In this document: in pieces, positions 1-9,006 of the stretch | Layout: each line of letters begins with the position of its first letter | Position numbering within the stretch: the first letter of the stretch is position 1 | Source: CAVPTL01 sp963727235 | GTDB lineage: Bacteria; Actinomycetota; Thermoleophilia; Gaiellales; JAICJC01 | Reading direction: 5' to 3' | NCBI GenBank assembly: GCA_963727235.1 | Contig: CAVSFZ010000002.1 | Span: 22,598 to 86,597 of the forward strand | DNA: 64,000 nt | Program-made: the position numbers and the translations under genes | Notes under the pieces: model-generated | Told to the model about the DNA's origin: nothing | The model's input: only the letters and a program-made list of their open reading frames with translations | Database searches by the model: none

Positions 1-2
1 AC

Positions 3-605
3 CCCTCGGCGCTGCCGTTCGACCTGCTCGAGCAGTCGCCCGATCGGGTGGTCGCCGAGTACACGACCGAGCGTTCGCCCCAGGCGCTGGAGGTGTTCCC
101 CCACCCGCACCGGCTGGAGGTGGCCGCAGAGGTGGCCGACTCGGATCTGACGATCCACACCACTCTGCATGCCCTCGGCGACGCGGTGCCGGTCGCGTTC
201 GGTTACCACCCGTATCTGTGCCCGCCGGGAGCCGACCGCAGCACCTGGGAGATCGCTGTGCCGAACATGCCCCAGCTCGTGCTGGACGATCGCATGCTGC
301 CGACGGGCGCCAGCCACCCGGCACACATCGACGGCGGGCCTCTGGGTGGGCGCAGCTTCGACGACGCCTTCGGGCCGGTTGACGACGGGATCGCGTTCAC
401 CGTCGCCGGCGGCGGCCGGACGATCACCGTGACCTTCCTGGAGGGCTACCGCTACGCCCAGATCTACACGCCGCCGGGGGGACAGCTGATCTGCTTCGAG
501 CCGATGACCGCGCCCACCAACGCGCTCAAGTCGGGCGCCGGGCTCCAGACACTCGCTCCAGGCGAATCCCACACCGCCGCCTTCCGCATCGCTGTCGGTG
601 AATAA
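3..605 (+). CDS. Aldose 1-epimerase family protein (5' end outside window)
   Basis: Mutarotase-type enzymes interconvert the alpha and beta anomers of aldoses in the cytoplasm. The reading frame is already open at the window edge, so only the last 200 residues are present and the start is missing. Family landmarks are visible: a GYHPY motif carrying the conserved catalytic histidine region, and near the C-terminus CFEPMTAPTNAL, which contains the catalytic-base glutamate region. The gene ends in GGT GAA TAA, and that TAA lies inside a palindromic repeat which also supplies the stop of the convergent neighbour. Family assignment is firm; the sugar substrate cannot be read from sequence. Confidence 0.85.
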   Translation, partial: PSALPFDLLEQSPDRVVAEYTTERSPQALEVFPHPHRLEVAAEVADSDLTIHTTLHALGDAVPVAFGYHPYLCPPGADRSTWEIAVPNMPQLVLDDRMLPTGASHPAHIDGGPLGGRSFDDAFGPVDDGIAFTVAGGGRTITVTFLEGYRYAQIYTPPGGQLICFEPMTAPTNALKSGAGLQTLAPGESHTAAFRIAVGE

Positions 606-629
606 AAGGTGCCTGGCACCTTTTATTCA
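599..629. repeat. Palindromic intergenic repeat, copy 1 (AAAA-arm type)
   Basis: A perfect palindrome with arms TGAATAAAAGGTGCC and one central T. It contains the TAA stops of both convergent genes (603-605 on plus, 623-625 on minus). A GC-rich stem flanked by A and T tracts also resembles a bidirectional intrinsic terminator. Other copies are at 8209, 14701, 23067, 26653, 26699 and 52529. Confidence 0.9.
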
Positions 630-1942
630 AGGGCGGCGACGGCGAAGTGGATCAGCTCGGAGAAGGTCGGGTAGGGCTGGATGGTGTCGGCCACGACCTC
701 GATGGGAACCTGGGCGCGAATCGCGAGCGTGAGCTGGCCGAGCCACTCGCCTGCTTCCGGACCGACCGCCACCGCCCCCACCAGCACCCTGCGCCCCGGA
801 TCGGCGAACACCTTCAAAAGGATCGGCCGCTTGGGCCGCTCGTAGGTCGAGAGCCGAGAGATCGATGTGCGCTCGCCCACCAGCATCCCCTCACCCGTTG
901 TGTCGCCCACCGAGGCCACCTGGGGATCGGTGAACGTGACCGCCGGGATGGCCGAGTAGTCCACCTGCGCGGGCCGTCCGGCGGCGTCCGCCGCCGCGGC
1001 GCGACCCTGGTACTTGCCCACGTGAGTGAACATCGCGATCCCGGTCGCGTCTCCCGCCGCCCACACGTTCTCGGCGGCACGCATGCGGCTGTCGACCTCG
1101 ATCCCCCGCTTGGAGATCGTCAGCCCGAGCTGCTCGAAGCCGAGATCGCGGACATTCGCTCGGCGCCCGGTGGCGATCAAGATCCGCTCGGCAGTGAGCG
1201 TCTGGCCGCCCGCGAGGTGCATGTGCACGCCCGGCTCGACCCGCTCGATCGACGCTCCCAGGCGAAGCTCGATGCCCTCCTCGACGAAGGCATCGGTGAG
1301 CAGCTTGGCCGCGTCGGCATGATCGCGCGGGATCAAGCGATCGGCCACGTCCACGATTGTGACCGCGCTCCCCATCCGCCGGAAGAACTGGGCCAGCTCG
1401 CACCCGACGGGGCCGGCGCCGACCACGATCAGACCGGCGGGCGCCTGGTGGGTTGTGGTGGCCTCTCGGTTCGTCCAGTAGTCGACGGTGTCGAGCCCGT
1501 CGATGGGAGGAATCGACGGTAGCGATCCGGTTGCGATCATCAGGCGCTGGTACGGCACCTCCCGGTCGCCGACCCCGATTACGCCCGGCCGCAGCACGCG
1601 CGCCGAGCCCCGGATCAGCGAGATCTGCTTTTGCTCGAGCCACTCCTCCTGGGAGCTGTCATCGCCACCGCCGGTGACCTGGTCGCGATGCCAGAACACC
1701 CGCGCCGCGTCCAATCTGCCGGTGATCGCCTCGGCGGCGCCGGGAGCACGCCGCGCCGCGGCCACCACCTCGGGCGGCCGCAGGAGCGCCTTGGACGGCA
1801 TGCAGGCGAAGTAGGAGCACTCTCCGCCCACCAGCTCGGCCTCGATCAGGGTAATGTCAGTGTCGGGCTCGAACCCGCGCAACGCCCCGGCGAACGCCTC
1901 CCCGGTGGAGCCGCCACCCAGCACGACCACCGCGCCGCTCAC
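623..1942 (-). CDS. FAD-dependent pyridine nucleotide-disulfide oxidoreductase
   Basis: A 439-residue flavoprotein of the dihydrolipoamide dehydrogenase/mercuric reductase family. It has an N-terminal dinucleotide fold (VVLGGGSTGEAF), the redox-active pair in GGECSYFACMPSK (two cysteines, four residues apart), an NAD(P) fold GAGPVGCELAQFF near residue 175, and the FAD motif WAAGDAT near 300. The C-terminal dimerisation signature normally contains a catalytic HPT; here it reads PYPTFSE, so tyrosine replaces the histidine. The GTG start overlaps the stop of the upstream TMADH-like gene as GTGA, implying translational coupling. It may act as an electron-transfer partner of that enzyme; the substrate is unknown. 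Confidence 0.85.
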   Translation of the reverse strand: MSGAVVVLGGGSTGEAFAGALRGFEPDTDITLIEAELVGGECSYFACMPSKALLRPPEVVAAARRAPGAAEAITGRLDAARVFWHRDQVTGGGDDSSQEEWLEQKQISLIRGSARVLRPGVIGVGDREVPYQRLMIATGSLPSIPPIDGLDTVDYWTNREATTTHQAPAGLIVVGAGPVGCELAQFFRRMGSAVTIVDVADRLIPRDHADAAKLLTDAFVEEGIELRLGASIERVEPGVHMHLAGGQTLTAERILIATGRRANVRDLGFEQLGLTISKRGIEVDSRMRAAENVWAAGDATGIAMFTHVGKYQGRAAAADAAGRPAQVDYSAIPAVTFTDPQVASVGDTTGEGMLVGERTSISRLSTYERPKRPILLKVFADPGRRVLVGAVAVGPEAGEWLGQLTLAIRAQVPIEVVADTIQPYPTFSELIHFAVAALE

Positions 1943-4470
1943 GCCAGCTCCAGTGCCTGGGCCACTTCACCGGCGTCTGCGACGGCCCCCAGATCGGCGT
2001 GCTCAAAGATCGGCGCAGCCGGATCGAGGTTGACGGCGATCACCCGCTCGCTCTCGGCCATTCCCAGCACGTGTGCAACCGCTCCGCCGACTCCCAGCGC
2101 GAGATAGACCGCCGGAGCGACCGTCTCGGACGACGCCCCCACCAGCTCGGCCCGAGTGGCCCGGCCGGCCTCCACCTGCGGGCGGGTGACCGCGAACCGG
2201 CCGCCGAAGCGGTCGGCCAGGCGCCGGTACGGGGCGAGGTCGGTGCCGGCGCCACGGCCGGCGGTGATCACCACGTCACCGCCCGCGTCACGCAGGATCG
2301 GCGCCACACGGGCTGCGACCTCGGCCGCCGACCCGGCCACCAGCTCGACGGAGCGGGTGCGCGGAGCCGCCGCCGGCCACGAGGGCTCATCGGCGCCGGG
2401 ATTGGGGCCGAGCCGCAGCGGATCACCCGGTCGCTCGCGCAGATACGGCAGCGCAACGGCGGGATCGGAGCCCTCGAGCTCCCGAGCCAGCCGGTGGCCC
2501 TCGAAGATCGCCTCGGCCATCAGGCGCGGCGCAACACAGTCCCCCACCCGATACACACCGGGGCGGCCGTCCAGCTCGCGCCAAAGTGCGTCGTCGGACA
2601 GGCGCTGGGTGACCAGCACCACCCCGTCGGCGTCGATCCGCACCGGATCGCCGAACTCCCCCTCGGCGTCCACGCCGCCGGCATCGATCGCGGTCACCGT
2701 GGTGGAGCGCCACATCGACACTCCGGCGGCATGCAGCCGCTCGCGCGTGAGCGCGTCCTCGAGCGTCTCGGCGGCAAACGGCGCCACCTGCTCATGACAG
2801 GTCACCAGCTCCACCGTCAGGCCCTCGCCTGCGAGCAGCTCCGCCACGGCCGGCGCCGTGTAGTAGCCGTCGCAGTCGTACACCACCACCCGGCTTCCCG
2901 GCGGTCGCTTGCCCTCCAGCACGATCTGCTCGGGCGTGAGCACATGCGGCAGCGACGCGTCGGCGCCGGGGAGGGGGCCGCGGGTGGCGGAGTTGAGCCC
3001 GTCGGCTGCCCACCGCGAGCCGGTCGCGACCACAACGATGTCCGCGCCGGCCTCCGTCACGTCGGCAGCCGTCCAGTGATGTCCCAGCTCGATCTCGAGG
3101 TTGCCCAGCCGCCGGGCCTGCACGGTGCGATAGGCGGCCACCCGCCCCCACTCTCCGAGCCCCGGCAGGCGCGTGACCCAGCGCAGGTGTCCGCCCGCCA
3201 GCGGGGCCGAGTCGACCAGCCGCACCCGCCGCAGACCGCGCTTGGCCAGGGTAACGGCACACTCCATGCCCGCCGGCCCGGCACCGATCACCAGCGCCTC
3301 CCGATCAGGATTTTCGAGCGGCTCGACCCGCTCGGGGTGCCACCCGCGGCGGTGCTCCTCGCCCGCCGTGGGGTTCTGGGTGCAGCCCAGGTGACGGCGA
3401 TCGTCGGCCTTGGAGATGCACACGTTGCAGCCGATGCACTCGCGGATCTCGTCCAGCCGCCCGTCGCGGATCTTGGCCGGGAGAAACGGGTCGGCGATCG
3501 AGGGGCGGGCGGCGCCGATCAGATCCCAGGCGCCGCTGCGCACGATCCGCTCCATCAGATACGGATCGGTGATGCGGCCGACGCCCACGATCGGTTTGGA
3601 GGTCGCCTCTCGCACCCGGCCGGTGTACTCGAGCTGCCAGCCCTCGGCAAAGAACCGCGAAGGCCCCGAATCCTGCGACCACTCGGCGATCGAGCCGATG
3701 TTGACGTCCCACAGATCCACCATTTCGTCGGCCATGCGCACGAACTCGAGACCCTCGTCCAGATCGATCCCGGCCACCGCCTCGGCCCGCGACACCGCCA
3801 CCCGGCAGGCCACGGCGCAGCGCTCGCCGACCGCGTCGCGCACCCGCTCCAGCGTCTCCAGCCAGAACCGGGCTCGATTGCGCAGCGATCCGCCGTACTC
3901 GTCGTCGCGCCGGTTGTAGTACGGCGACAGGAACTGGCCCGGCAGGTAGGTGTGTCCGCCGTAGACGTACACGATGTCGAACCCGCAGTCGCGGCTGAGC
4001 TCGGCCGCCCGCACCCAGTCGTCCTGCACCCGCCGGATGTCGGCCATCGTCATCATCTTGGGCACCGCGCCCAGAGCGAAGTCACCCGCAAGCTGGGACG
4101 GCGCCAGCGGCGGCAGCCGCGACTCGGAGTTCTCGCCGTGGACGCCGGTGTGCGAAAGCTCGATGCCTGCCAGCGCACCGTGCCCGTGCACCGCCTCGGT
4201 GGTCAGGCGCAGCGCATCGGCATCGCCCTCGTCCCACATCCGCACCGACACGTAGGGGCTCTCATCGGAATCGCGGGAGACGGCGGCGTACTCGGTGCAC
4301 ACCCCGCCCCACCCGCCCTCGGCCTTGACCCGCCGGTGGGCAGCCTGGGAGAGCGGCTTCTCAACCCCGAACCCGGTGCAGTGCGGCACCTGGTAGAAGC
4401 GGTTGGGCAGAGTTACGGGACCGATATCCACCCGCTCGAACAGCACATCGAAACGGGGGTCGCGCGCCAT
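1939..4470 (-). CDS. Trimethylamine/dimethylamine dehydrogenase-like flavoprotein with C-terminal ETF-alpha FAD domain
   Basis: Residues 1 to about 680 follow trimethylamine dehydrogenase closely. NRFYQVPHCTGFG places Cys31 at the cysteinyl-FMN position. CTEYAAV and GSIAEWSQDSG keep the tyrosine and tryptophan of the methylamine-binding aromatic bowl. CIGCNVC plus a downstream Cys forms the 4Fe-4S site, and GAGPAGMECAV starts the ADP-binding fold. The last ~115 residues (729-843) are not part of classical TMADH; they match the FAD-binding half of ETF alpha (ITAGRGAG, AVTRPQVEAG, VAPAVYLALGVGGA, VNLDPAAPIF). ETF is TMADH's usual electron acceptor, so donor and part of the acceptor are joined here. 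The conserved ETF QH is AH. No ETF beta gene is nearby. Substrate is inferred to be a secondary or tertiary amine. Confidence 0.85.
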   Translation of the reverse strand: MARDPRFDVLFERVDIGPVTLPNRFYQVPHCTGFGVEKPLSQAAHRRVKAEGGWGGVCTEYAAVSRDSDESPYVSVRMWDEGDADALRLTTEAVHGHGALAGIELSHTGVHGENSESRLPPLAPSQLAGDFALGAVPKMMTMADIRRVQDDWVRAAELSRDCGFDIVYVYGGHTYLPGQFLSPYYNRRDDEYGGSLRNRARFWLETLERVRDAVGERCAVACRVAVSRAEAVAGIDLDEGLEFVRMADEMVDLWDVNIGSIAEWSQDSGPSRFFAEGWQLEYTGRVREATSKPIVGVGRITDPYLMERIVRSGAWDLIGAARPSIADPFLPAKIRDGRLDEIRECIGCNVCISKADDRRHLGCTQNPTAGEEHRRGWHPERVEPLENPDREALVIGAGPAGMECAVTLAKRGLRRVRLVDSAPLAGGHLRWVTRLPGLGEWGRVAAYRTVQARRLGNLEIELGHHWTAADVTEAGADIVVVATGSRWAADGLNSATRGPLPGADASLPHVLTPEQIVLEGKRPPGSRVVVYDCDGYYTAPAVAELLAGEGLTVELVTCHEQVAPFAAETLEDALTRERLHAAGVSMWRSTTVTAIDAGGVDAEGEFGDPVRIDADGVVLVTQRLSDDALWRELDGRPGVYRVGDCVAPRLMAEAIFEGHRLARELEGSDPAVALPYLRERPGDPLRLGPNPGADEPSWPAAAPRTRSVELVAGSAAEVAARVAPILRDAGGDVVITAGRGAGTDLAPYRRLADRFGGRFAVTRPQVEAGRATRAELVGASSETVAPAVYLALGVGGAVAHVLGMAESERVIAVNLDPAAPIFEHADLGAVADAGEVAQALELA

Positions 4471-4473
4471 CTT

Positions 4474-5244
4474 CTATGAACTCCAGCGCTCGCCGGTTGC
4501 CTGAGACTGGTCGGTCTTGGCCAGCGCGGCATATGCCAGCCGTTCGATCAGAAGGGCGGCGTCGCGACCCGCCTCGGGGACGCGATCGCACGCCTGCTTT
4601 GCGATCGAGGCGGCCAGCGGCGGCAGCTGCGCAAGCTGGGCGGCCATCTCCATCGCACGGGCTTCGACGTCGTCCGCCACCTCGGTGACCAGCCCCAGGT
4701 GCAACGCCTCGGACGCGGTCAGGCGCGTGCGCAGAAGCATCAGCTCCTTGGCCCGGGCGGGGCCCACCGCCCGCACCAGTCGCAGCGTGCCGCCGGAGCT
4801 GGGGATGATACCGATCTCGACCTCGGGCAGGCCGAACGTGGCATCGACCTGGGCGACCCGCAGGTCGGCGGCCAGCGCCAACTCGAACCCGCCGCCCAGA
4901 CACCAGCCCGAGATCGCGGCGATGGTCGGCTGGGGCAGCGAGGCGAACCGCTCGTGCATGTCGCCGGTGCGCTGGTAGTACTCCATCACCTGAGCCGGCG
5001 TGGGGTTGGGCAGCTCAGACAGATCCGCACCGGCCGAGAACGCGCGGGCAACGCCGGTGATCACCACCACCCGGCTGGTGGTCACCTCGTCTGAGGCGAA
5101 CGCACGCATCAGCTCGGCCTCGATATGGCTCGAGAGCGCGTTCAGCTTGCGCTCACGGCTGATCCGCACCAGCGCCACCTCGCCATGGCGACTGACGTCG
5201 ACGGTGCCGCTGGTGTCGTCCCCCGCAGTGCCCGACTCGCTCAT
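4474..5244 (-). CDS. Enoyl-CoA hydratase/isomerase family protein
   Basis: A 256-residue crotonase-fold protein. The oxyanion-hole segment is SGWCLGGGFELALAADLR, with one candidate catalytic glutamate in FELALA, and a second candidate lies in LPEVEIGIIPSSGG. AFSAGADLSEL is the CoA-binding loop. The crotonase superfamily covers hydratases, isomerases and hydrolases, so the exact reaction cannot be assigned. It is the first gene of a tight reverse-strand operon; its TAG stop is 3 nt before the start of the TMADH-like gene. Confidence 0.88.
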   Translation of the reverse strand: MSESGTAGDDTSGTVDVSRHGEVALVRISRERKLNALSSHIEAELMRAFASDEVTTSRVVVITGVARAFSAGADLSELPNPTPAQVMEYYQRTGDMHERFASLPQPTIAAISGWCLGGGFELALAADLRVAQVDATFGLPEVEIGIIPSSGGTLRLVRAVGPARAKELMLLRTRLTASEALHLGLVTEVADDVEARAMEMAAQLAQLPPLAASIAKQACDRVPEAGRDAALLIERLAYAALAKTDQSQATGERWSS

Positions 5245-5277
5245 GCGGGCGATGCTACCCGGTCACACCCGCCCCGG

Positions 5278-6237
5278 TCAGCAGTGGACGAACCGATCCA
5301 CCCCAGGGCCGCCGTTGCAGCTGTTGCGCCCGCCGCCGCCGTTGAGGTAGTCGTTGCCGGGGCCGCCGATCAGCACGTTGGGGCCGGGGCCGCCGATCAG
5401 GCGGTCGCCGGCGTTGCCGCCCACAATCTTCTCGACGTCGGCGGAGACGTTGTCGCGCTCACCCGATGACGGGGCGCCGTCGTTGGGCCGGCCGTCCTCG
5501 GTCACGATCACCGGGGTGGAGCGGCCCTGATAGAAGGTGGCGTCGAATCCGCTGCCGCCGCGGATCGTGTCGGAGCCCTTGTTGCCGAACAGCAGGTCAT
5601 TGCCGCCCTTGCCGTCGAGCACGTCGGTGTTGTCGTTCCCCGACAGGATGTCCGGCCCCGCGCCACCGGTGAGATGGTCGTTGCCGCCGGCGCCGATCAG
5701 GTTCAGCGGGATCCTTGTGGGTGGGCCGTTTCCAGCCCCACCCTGACCCGAGAAGACGTCCTTGCCCGCGAGCCCGTTCAGCAGCACCGAGTTCACGCCG
5801 CCGAGGGTGACGTCGGGGCCGGGATGGGTGAGAGCGTCGAGATCGAGGCCGGCGCTGCCGACGATCATGCGGTCGGGACCGACGGTGCCGAACACCCGCA
5901 GCTGGTCTCGGCCGCCGCCGAGCGCGAGGTGAAACACGATGCCGGTGAACGGCCCGTCGCGCAGCGAGATGTCAACGTGGTCGGGCCCGTCTGTGCCATC
6001 GACGTTGATCGTGTCGGTGTTCGAGACCGACGCAGCACCGCATTTGGACGGCCCGACCCGAATGCTGCCGTCCGAGGCAACCTCGATCCGAGTGGAGCCG
6101 TCGCCGTTGCTGAGCCCCACATCAACGGTGCGAGACGCGCTCTGATAGTTGCACTCGGGTGTGCTCCTGGCGGTCGAGGGGAGTGCGACCGCGACGGACA
6201 CCGCGAGCAGCAAGGCTGCGGCGATCACTCTGGGCAT
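5278..6237 (-). CDS. Secreted RTX-type calcium-binding repeat protein
   Basis: A 319-residue protein starting MPRVIAAALLLAVSVAVAL, a clear signal peptide that decides this start over longer upstream frames. The C-terminal half is a series of RTX nonapeptides of the GGxGxD type (GAGGNDHLTGGAGPDIL, GGPGNDYLNGGGG) that in this family bind calcium and form a beta-roll outside the cell. There are cysteines at the extreme C-terminus (NSCNGG and FVHC). No enzymatic domain is recognisable, so a structural or adhesive surface role is inferred. A TATGCT hexamer lies 6 nt before the ATG, consistent with a leaderless or near-leaderless transcript. It is transcribed divergently from the S9 peptidase. Confidence 0.82.
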   Translation of the reverse strand: MPRVIAAALLLAVSVAVALPSTARSTPECNYQSASRTVDVGLSNGDGSTRIEVASDGSIRVGPSKCGAASVSNTDTINVDGTDGPDHVDISLRDGPFTGIVFHLALGGGRDQLRVFGTVGPDRMIVGSAGLDLDALTHPGPDVTLGGVNSVLLNGLAGKDVFSGQGGAGNGPPTRIPLNLIGAGGNDHLTGGAGPDILSGNDNTDVLDGKGGNDLLFGNKGSDTIRGGSGFDATFYQGRSTPVIVTEDGRPNDGAPSSGERDNVSADVEKIVGGNAGDRLIGGPGPNVLIGGPGNDYLNGGGGRNSCNGGPGVDRFVHC

Positions 6238-6329
6238 ACCTGGAGCATACGTCCAACCGCAAAACTGCCTAGTGCCTGAAAGGGGTACCGCGCGCTGCCG
6301 GGCGTGGACGGTGACACAATCGCACGGCC

Positions 6330-8216
6330 ATGACCTCGGATCGACTGCTCGACGTCCATCACCCGTGCCAGCCCGCAATCTCGCCGGACGGCACCCGGGT
6401 GGCATTCACCGTCGAAGCTGCGTTCTCGCTTCCTCAGCAGGGCAAGGCCGCGCGCGTGTGGGTGGCAGCGGCTGACGGGTCGGGCGCCGAGCAGGTCACC
6501 GACGGGCCCGGCGGCGACCGCTCGCCGGCGTGGTCGCCGGACGGTCGCACGCTCGCGTTCGCGTCGGATCGCGAGTCGCCCAAGGTGGCGGGGATCCATC
6601 TGCTGGCATCGGACGGCTCGATCCGGGCGCTGGGGACGGTGGACGGCTCGGTCGAGGATCTCCGCTGGTCGCGCGACGGGGCGAGGATCATGGCGCTGGC
6701 GGCGGACATCGGATCCGACAACGCCGGCGCCAACTCCGCCACCACCATCGGAGACGTGGCAGACGACCCTCAGGTTGTGCGACCGGCAGAGCTGTGGCGG
6801 CGGCTGTGGACGGTCGATGTCGCCACCGGCGAGGCCGCCCCGGTGCCGCTCCCCGGACTGAACGTGTGGGAGTTCGACTGGCACGGCGGGGAGGTGGCCG
6901 CGCTGGTGTCCGAGGATCCGTCCGAGGGCGGCTGGTATGACGCCCGGGTGGTGCGGATCGCAGACGGCGGCGTCACCACGGTATTCACACCGCAGCTACA
7001 GGTGGCCTCGGTGCGGCTGGCGCCCGGCTCCGGTGCAATCGCGCTGGTGGAGGCGCTGGCGTCCGACCGCGGAGTGCTGTACGCCGAGGCAGTGACGGTG
7101 ATCGGTACCGGGGGTGAGCTGGCCCAGCTCCCCCCAGGGTTCGACGTGGCCGAGGTGAGCTGGATCGACGACCGGCGGCTGCTGTGCGCCGGGATGAGCC
7201 ACCTGGAGGATGTGGTAGCCGTGCTCGACGTGGACGGCGGCGTGACCACGGTCTTCGCCGGTGACGCCGAGCTGGGCAGCCATCACTTCCCCCTCGCGGT
7301 GGTGTCGCCGGACGGCGCCGCGCTGGTGGCGTCGCACTCGTCCTGGGAGCATCCACCGGAGCTGCGGTCGCTGTCGGTGGCGACACCGGGCGAGGGCTGG
7401 CGCGACCTCTCGGGTCTGAATAGAACCGCGGCCTCGATCGAGCTGCCGCATCGCGAGCCGGTCAGGTGGACGGCCTCCGACGGGCTCGAGCTGGAGGGGT
7501 TCGTGGTCACTCCCCGGGCACCCTCCGACCGCCCGATTCCGCTGATCGTCAACGTGCACGGAGGCCCGACGGCAGCCTACGGCAACGCCTATCCCCGCTA
7601 CTCCTGGCTGTGGCCCAGCGAGGCCGGGTACGCACTGTTTCTCCCCAATCCGCGCGGCAGCGTCGGTCGCGGCAGCCAGTTCACCGAGGCAAACCTGGGC
7701 GACATGGGCGGAGAGGACTTGGGCGACATCCTCAGTGGCGTCGACGCGCTGGTGGAGCGCGGGTTGGTGGACGGCTCCAGAGTCGGCATCATGGGCGGCA
7801 GCTACGGCGGATTCATGTCGGCGTGGGCGATCACCCAGACCGACAGGTTCAAGGCCGCGGTCGCGATCGCAGCGGTCACCGACTGGCTCTCGTTCCACAA
7901 CACCACCAACATCGCCCGCTTCGACGAGCTGTTTCTCCAGGCCGATCCCTACGACCCCAACGGCGCCTACCTGTCGCGCTCACCGGTGGCGCACGTGCGC
8001 CGGGTGAAGACCCCCACGCTGGTCATGCACGGCGAGCTCGACCTGTGCGTTCCGCTGTCACAGGGCCGCGAGTTCTACACCGCGCTGGCGGCCGAGGGGG
8101 TGCCCACCGAGCTGGTGATCTATCCCCGCGAGGGGCACGGCTGGACCGAACGTGAGCACCTGCTCGACGGCGCCCGCCGGATCCGAGCCTGGTTCGAGCG
8201 CCACCTGAGTGAATAA
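6330..8216 (+). CDS. S9 family prolyl oligopeptidase / acylaminoacyl-peptidase-like
   Basis: A 628-residue serine peptidase. The N-terminal ~370 residues form a beta-propeller with PD40-type blades (SPDGTRVAFTVE, AWSPDGRTLAFASD). The C-terminal alpha/beta-hydrolase domain has the nucleophile in GGSYGGFMS, the acid in HGELDLCVP and the histidine in REGHGW. The family cleaves short peptides or removes acylated N-terminal residues; the propeller limits access. No signal peptide is evident, so it is probably cytoplasmic. A CACAAT hexamer precedes the ATG by about 11 nt. The stop codon TAA (GAA TAA) lies inside palindromic repeat copy 2. Confidence 0.9.
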   Translation: MTSDRLLDVHHPCQPAISPDGTRVAFTVEAAFSLPQQGKAARVWVAAADGSGAEQVTDGPGGDRSPAWSPDGRTLAFASDRESPKVAGIHLLASDGSIRALGTVDGSVEDLRWSRDGARIMALAADIGSDNAGANSATTIGDVADDPQVVRPAELWRRLWTVDVATGEAAPVPLPGLNVWEFDWHGGEVAALVSEDPSEGGWYDARVVRIADGGVTTVFTPQLQVASVRLAPGSGAIALVEALASDRGVLYAEAVTVIGTGGELAQLPPGFDVAEVSWIDDRRLLCAGMSHLEDVVAVLDVDGGVTTVFAGDAELGSHHFPLAVVSPDGAALVASHSSWEHPPELRSLSVATPGEGWRDLSGLNRTAASIELPHREPVRWTASDGLELEGFVVTPRAPSDRPIPLIVNVHGGPTAAYGNAYPRYSWLWPSEAGYALFLPNPRGSVGRGSQFTEANLGDMGGEDLGDILSGVDALVERGLVDGSRVGIMGGSYGGFMSAWAITQTDRFKAAVAIAAVTDWLSFHNTTNIARFDELFLQADPYDPNGAYLSRSPVAHVRRVKTPTLVMHGELDLCVPLSQGREFYTALAAEGVPTELVIYPREGHGWTEREHLLDGARRIRAWFERHLSE

Positions 8217-8241
8217 AAGGTGCCTGGCACCTTTTATTCAC
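8209..8241. repeat. Palindromic intergenic repeat, copy 2 (AAAA-arm type)
   Basis: 16-bp perfect arms GTGAATAAAAGGTGCC around a central T. It sits between convergent genes, contains the TAA of the S9 peptidase (8214-8216) and the TGA of the opposite gene (8238-8240). It has the layout of a bidirectional terminator. Confidence 0.9.
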
Positions 8242-9005
8242 ACCAGCTCGAAGCCGATCGGGGTGGCGACGGCGCGCTCCTGCATCGAGAACCGGGTGGG
8301 ACGCGAGGCCTCGACCTCGTACCGCCAGGCGATCGAGTTGGACTCGACAGCGGGAGGTAGGTGCTCGGGATAGTCGAAGCTGAAGGCGATCCAGCGCTGA
8401 TCGACCGGCCACTCCAGCTCGTGCCGCTCCTGCCACAGCCCCTCGTACCGCCACAGCGGCGGGCGTTTCAAGTTGAGCGACATGCGATCGATCCGCCACA
8501 CCTCCTCACAGCGGGCGGTCACCTTCACGACCGGGGGCGGGTCGCCGCGGTCGAGGTGAACGCGGCCTGCCACCCGGCCGCCACCCTGGACGTCGGCCTC
8601 CGACAGCTCGAGGTGGAAGTGGCGCGCGTCGAAGCGGGCGATCATCCGGTCGTGCAGCGGCTCGGACTCACACAGCGCCACGTGCACCAGCGGTGACACG
8701 ACCGTCACATCGACCACGGGATCGGAGCGTGAACGCCGCTTCGAGCCTGCTCGCACGCCGTAGGTGAGCCGGCAGCTGGTGCTGTGGAAGGTCGGTGCGA
8801 CATTGCCGGGCACCTCCAGCTCGAAGCTGCCGTCCTCGGCGGGGGACGTCCGAGTCAGCACCACCGGCACCGTGCCGGCCGGTGAGATCTCGTAGCGGAT
8901 CAGGCGCACCTCCGGCGTTCCGGCAGACACCCGCCCGTGGATCAACTCGCCCGGTCCCACCGGATCCGAGGCGACCTCGAGCTCGGGGATCGCGGTGCGG
9001 GCCAC
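8238..9005 (-). CDS. Hypothetical beta-rich protein downstream of ftsH
   Basis: About 255 residues if started at the GTG one base after the ftsH stop; the frame stays open further upstream but only inside ftsH. No catalytic motif is seen. The predicted sequence is rich in alternating hydrophobic strands (ELIHGRVSAG, VDVTVVSPLVHVAL, RVAGRVHLDRG, WIAFSFDYPEHLPP) and ends in EASRPTRFSMQERA. This loosely resembles arrestin-like or Spo0M-like beta-sandwich proteins, but I would not assign it. Immediate linkage to ftsH suggests co-transcription. The stop lies in palindrome copy 2. Confidence 0.6.
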   Translation of the reverse strand: MARTAIPELEVASDPVGPGELIHGRVSAGTPEVRLIRYEISPAGTVPVVLTRTSPAEDGSFELEVPGNVAPTFHSTSCRLTYGVRAGSKRRSRSDPVVDVTVVSPLVHVALCESEPLHDRMIARFDARHFHLELSEADVQGGGRVAGRVHLDRGDPPPVVKVTARCEEVWRIDRMSLNLKRPPLWRYEGLWQERHELEWPVDQRWIAFSFDYPEHLPPAVESNSIAWRYEVEASRPTRFSMQERAVATPIGFELV

Positions 9006-9006
9006 G

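Noticed and set aside
1999..4479. Long plus-strand open frame of 826 codons
   Set aside because: It is the antisense shadow of the TMADH-like gene; composition is Arg/His/Gly-rich without any domain, typical of high-GC antisense frames.
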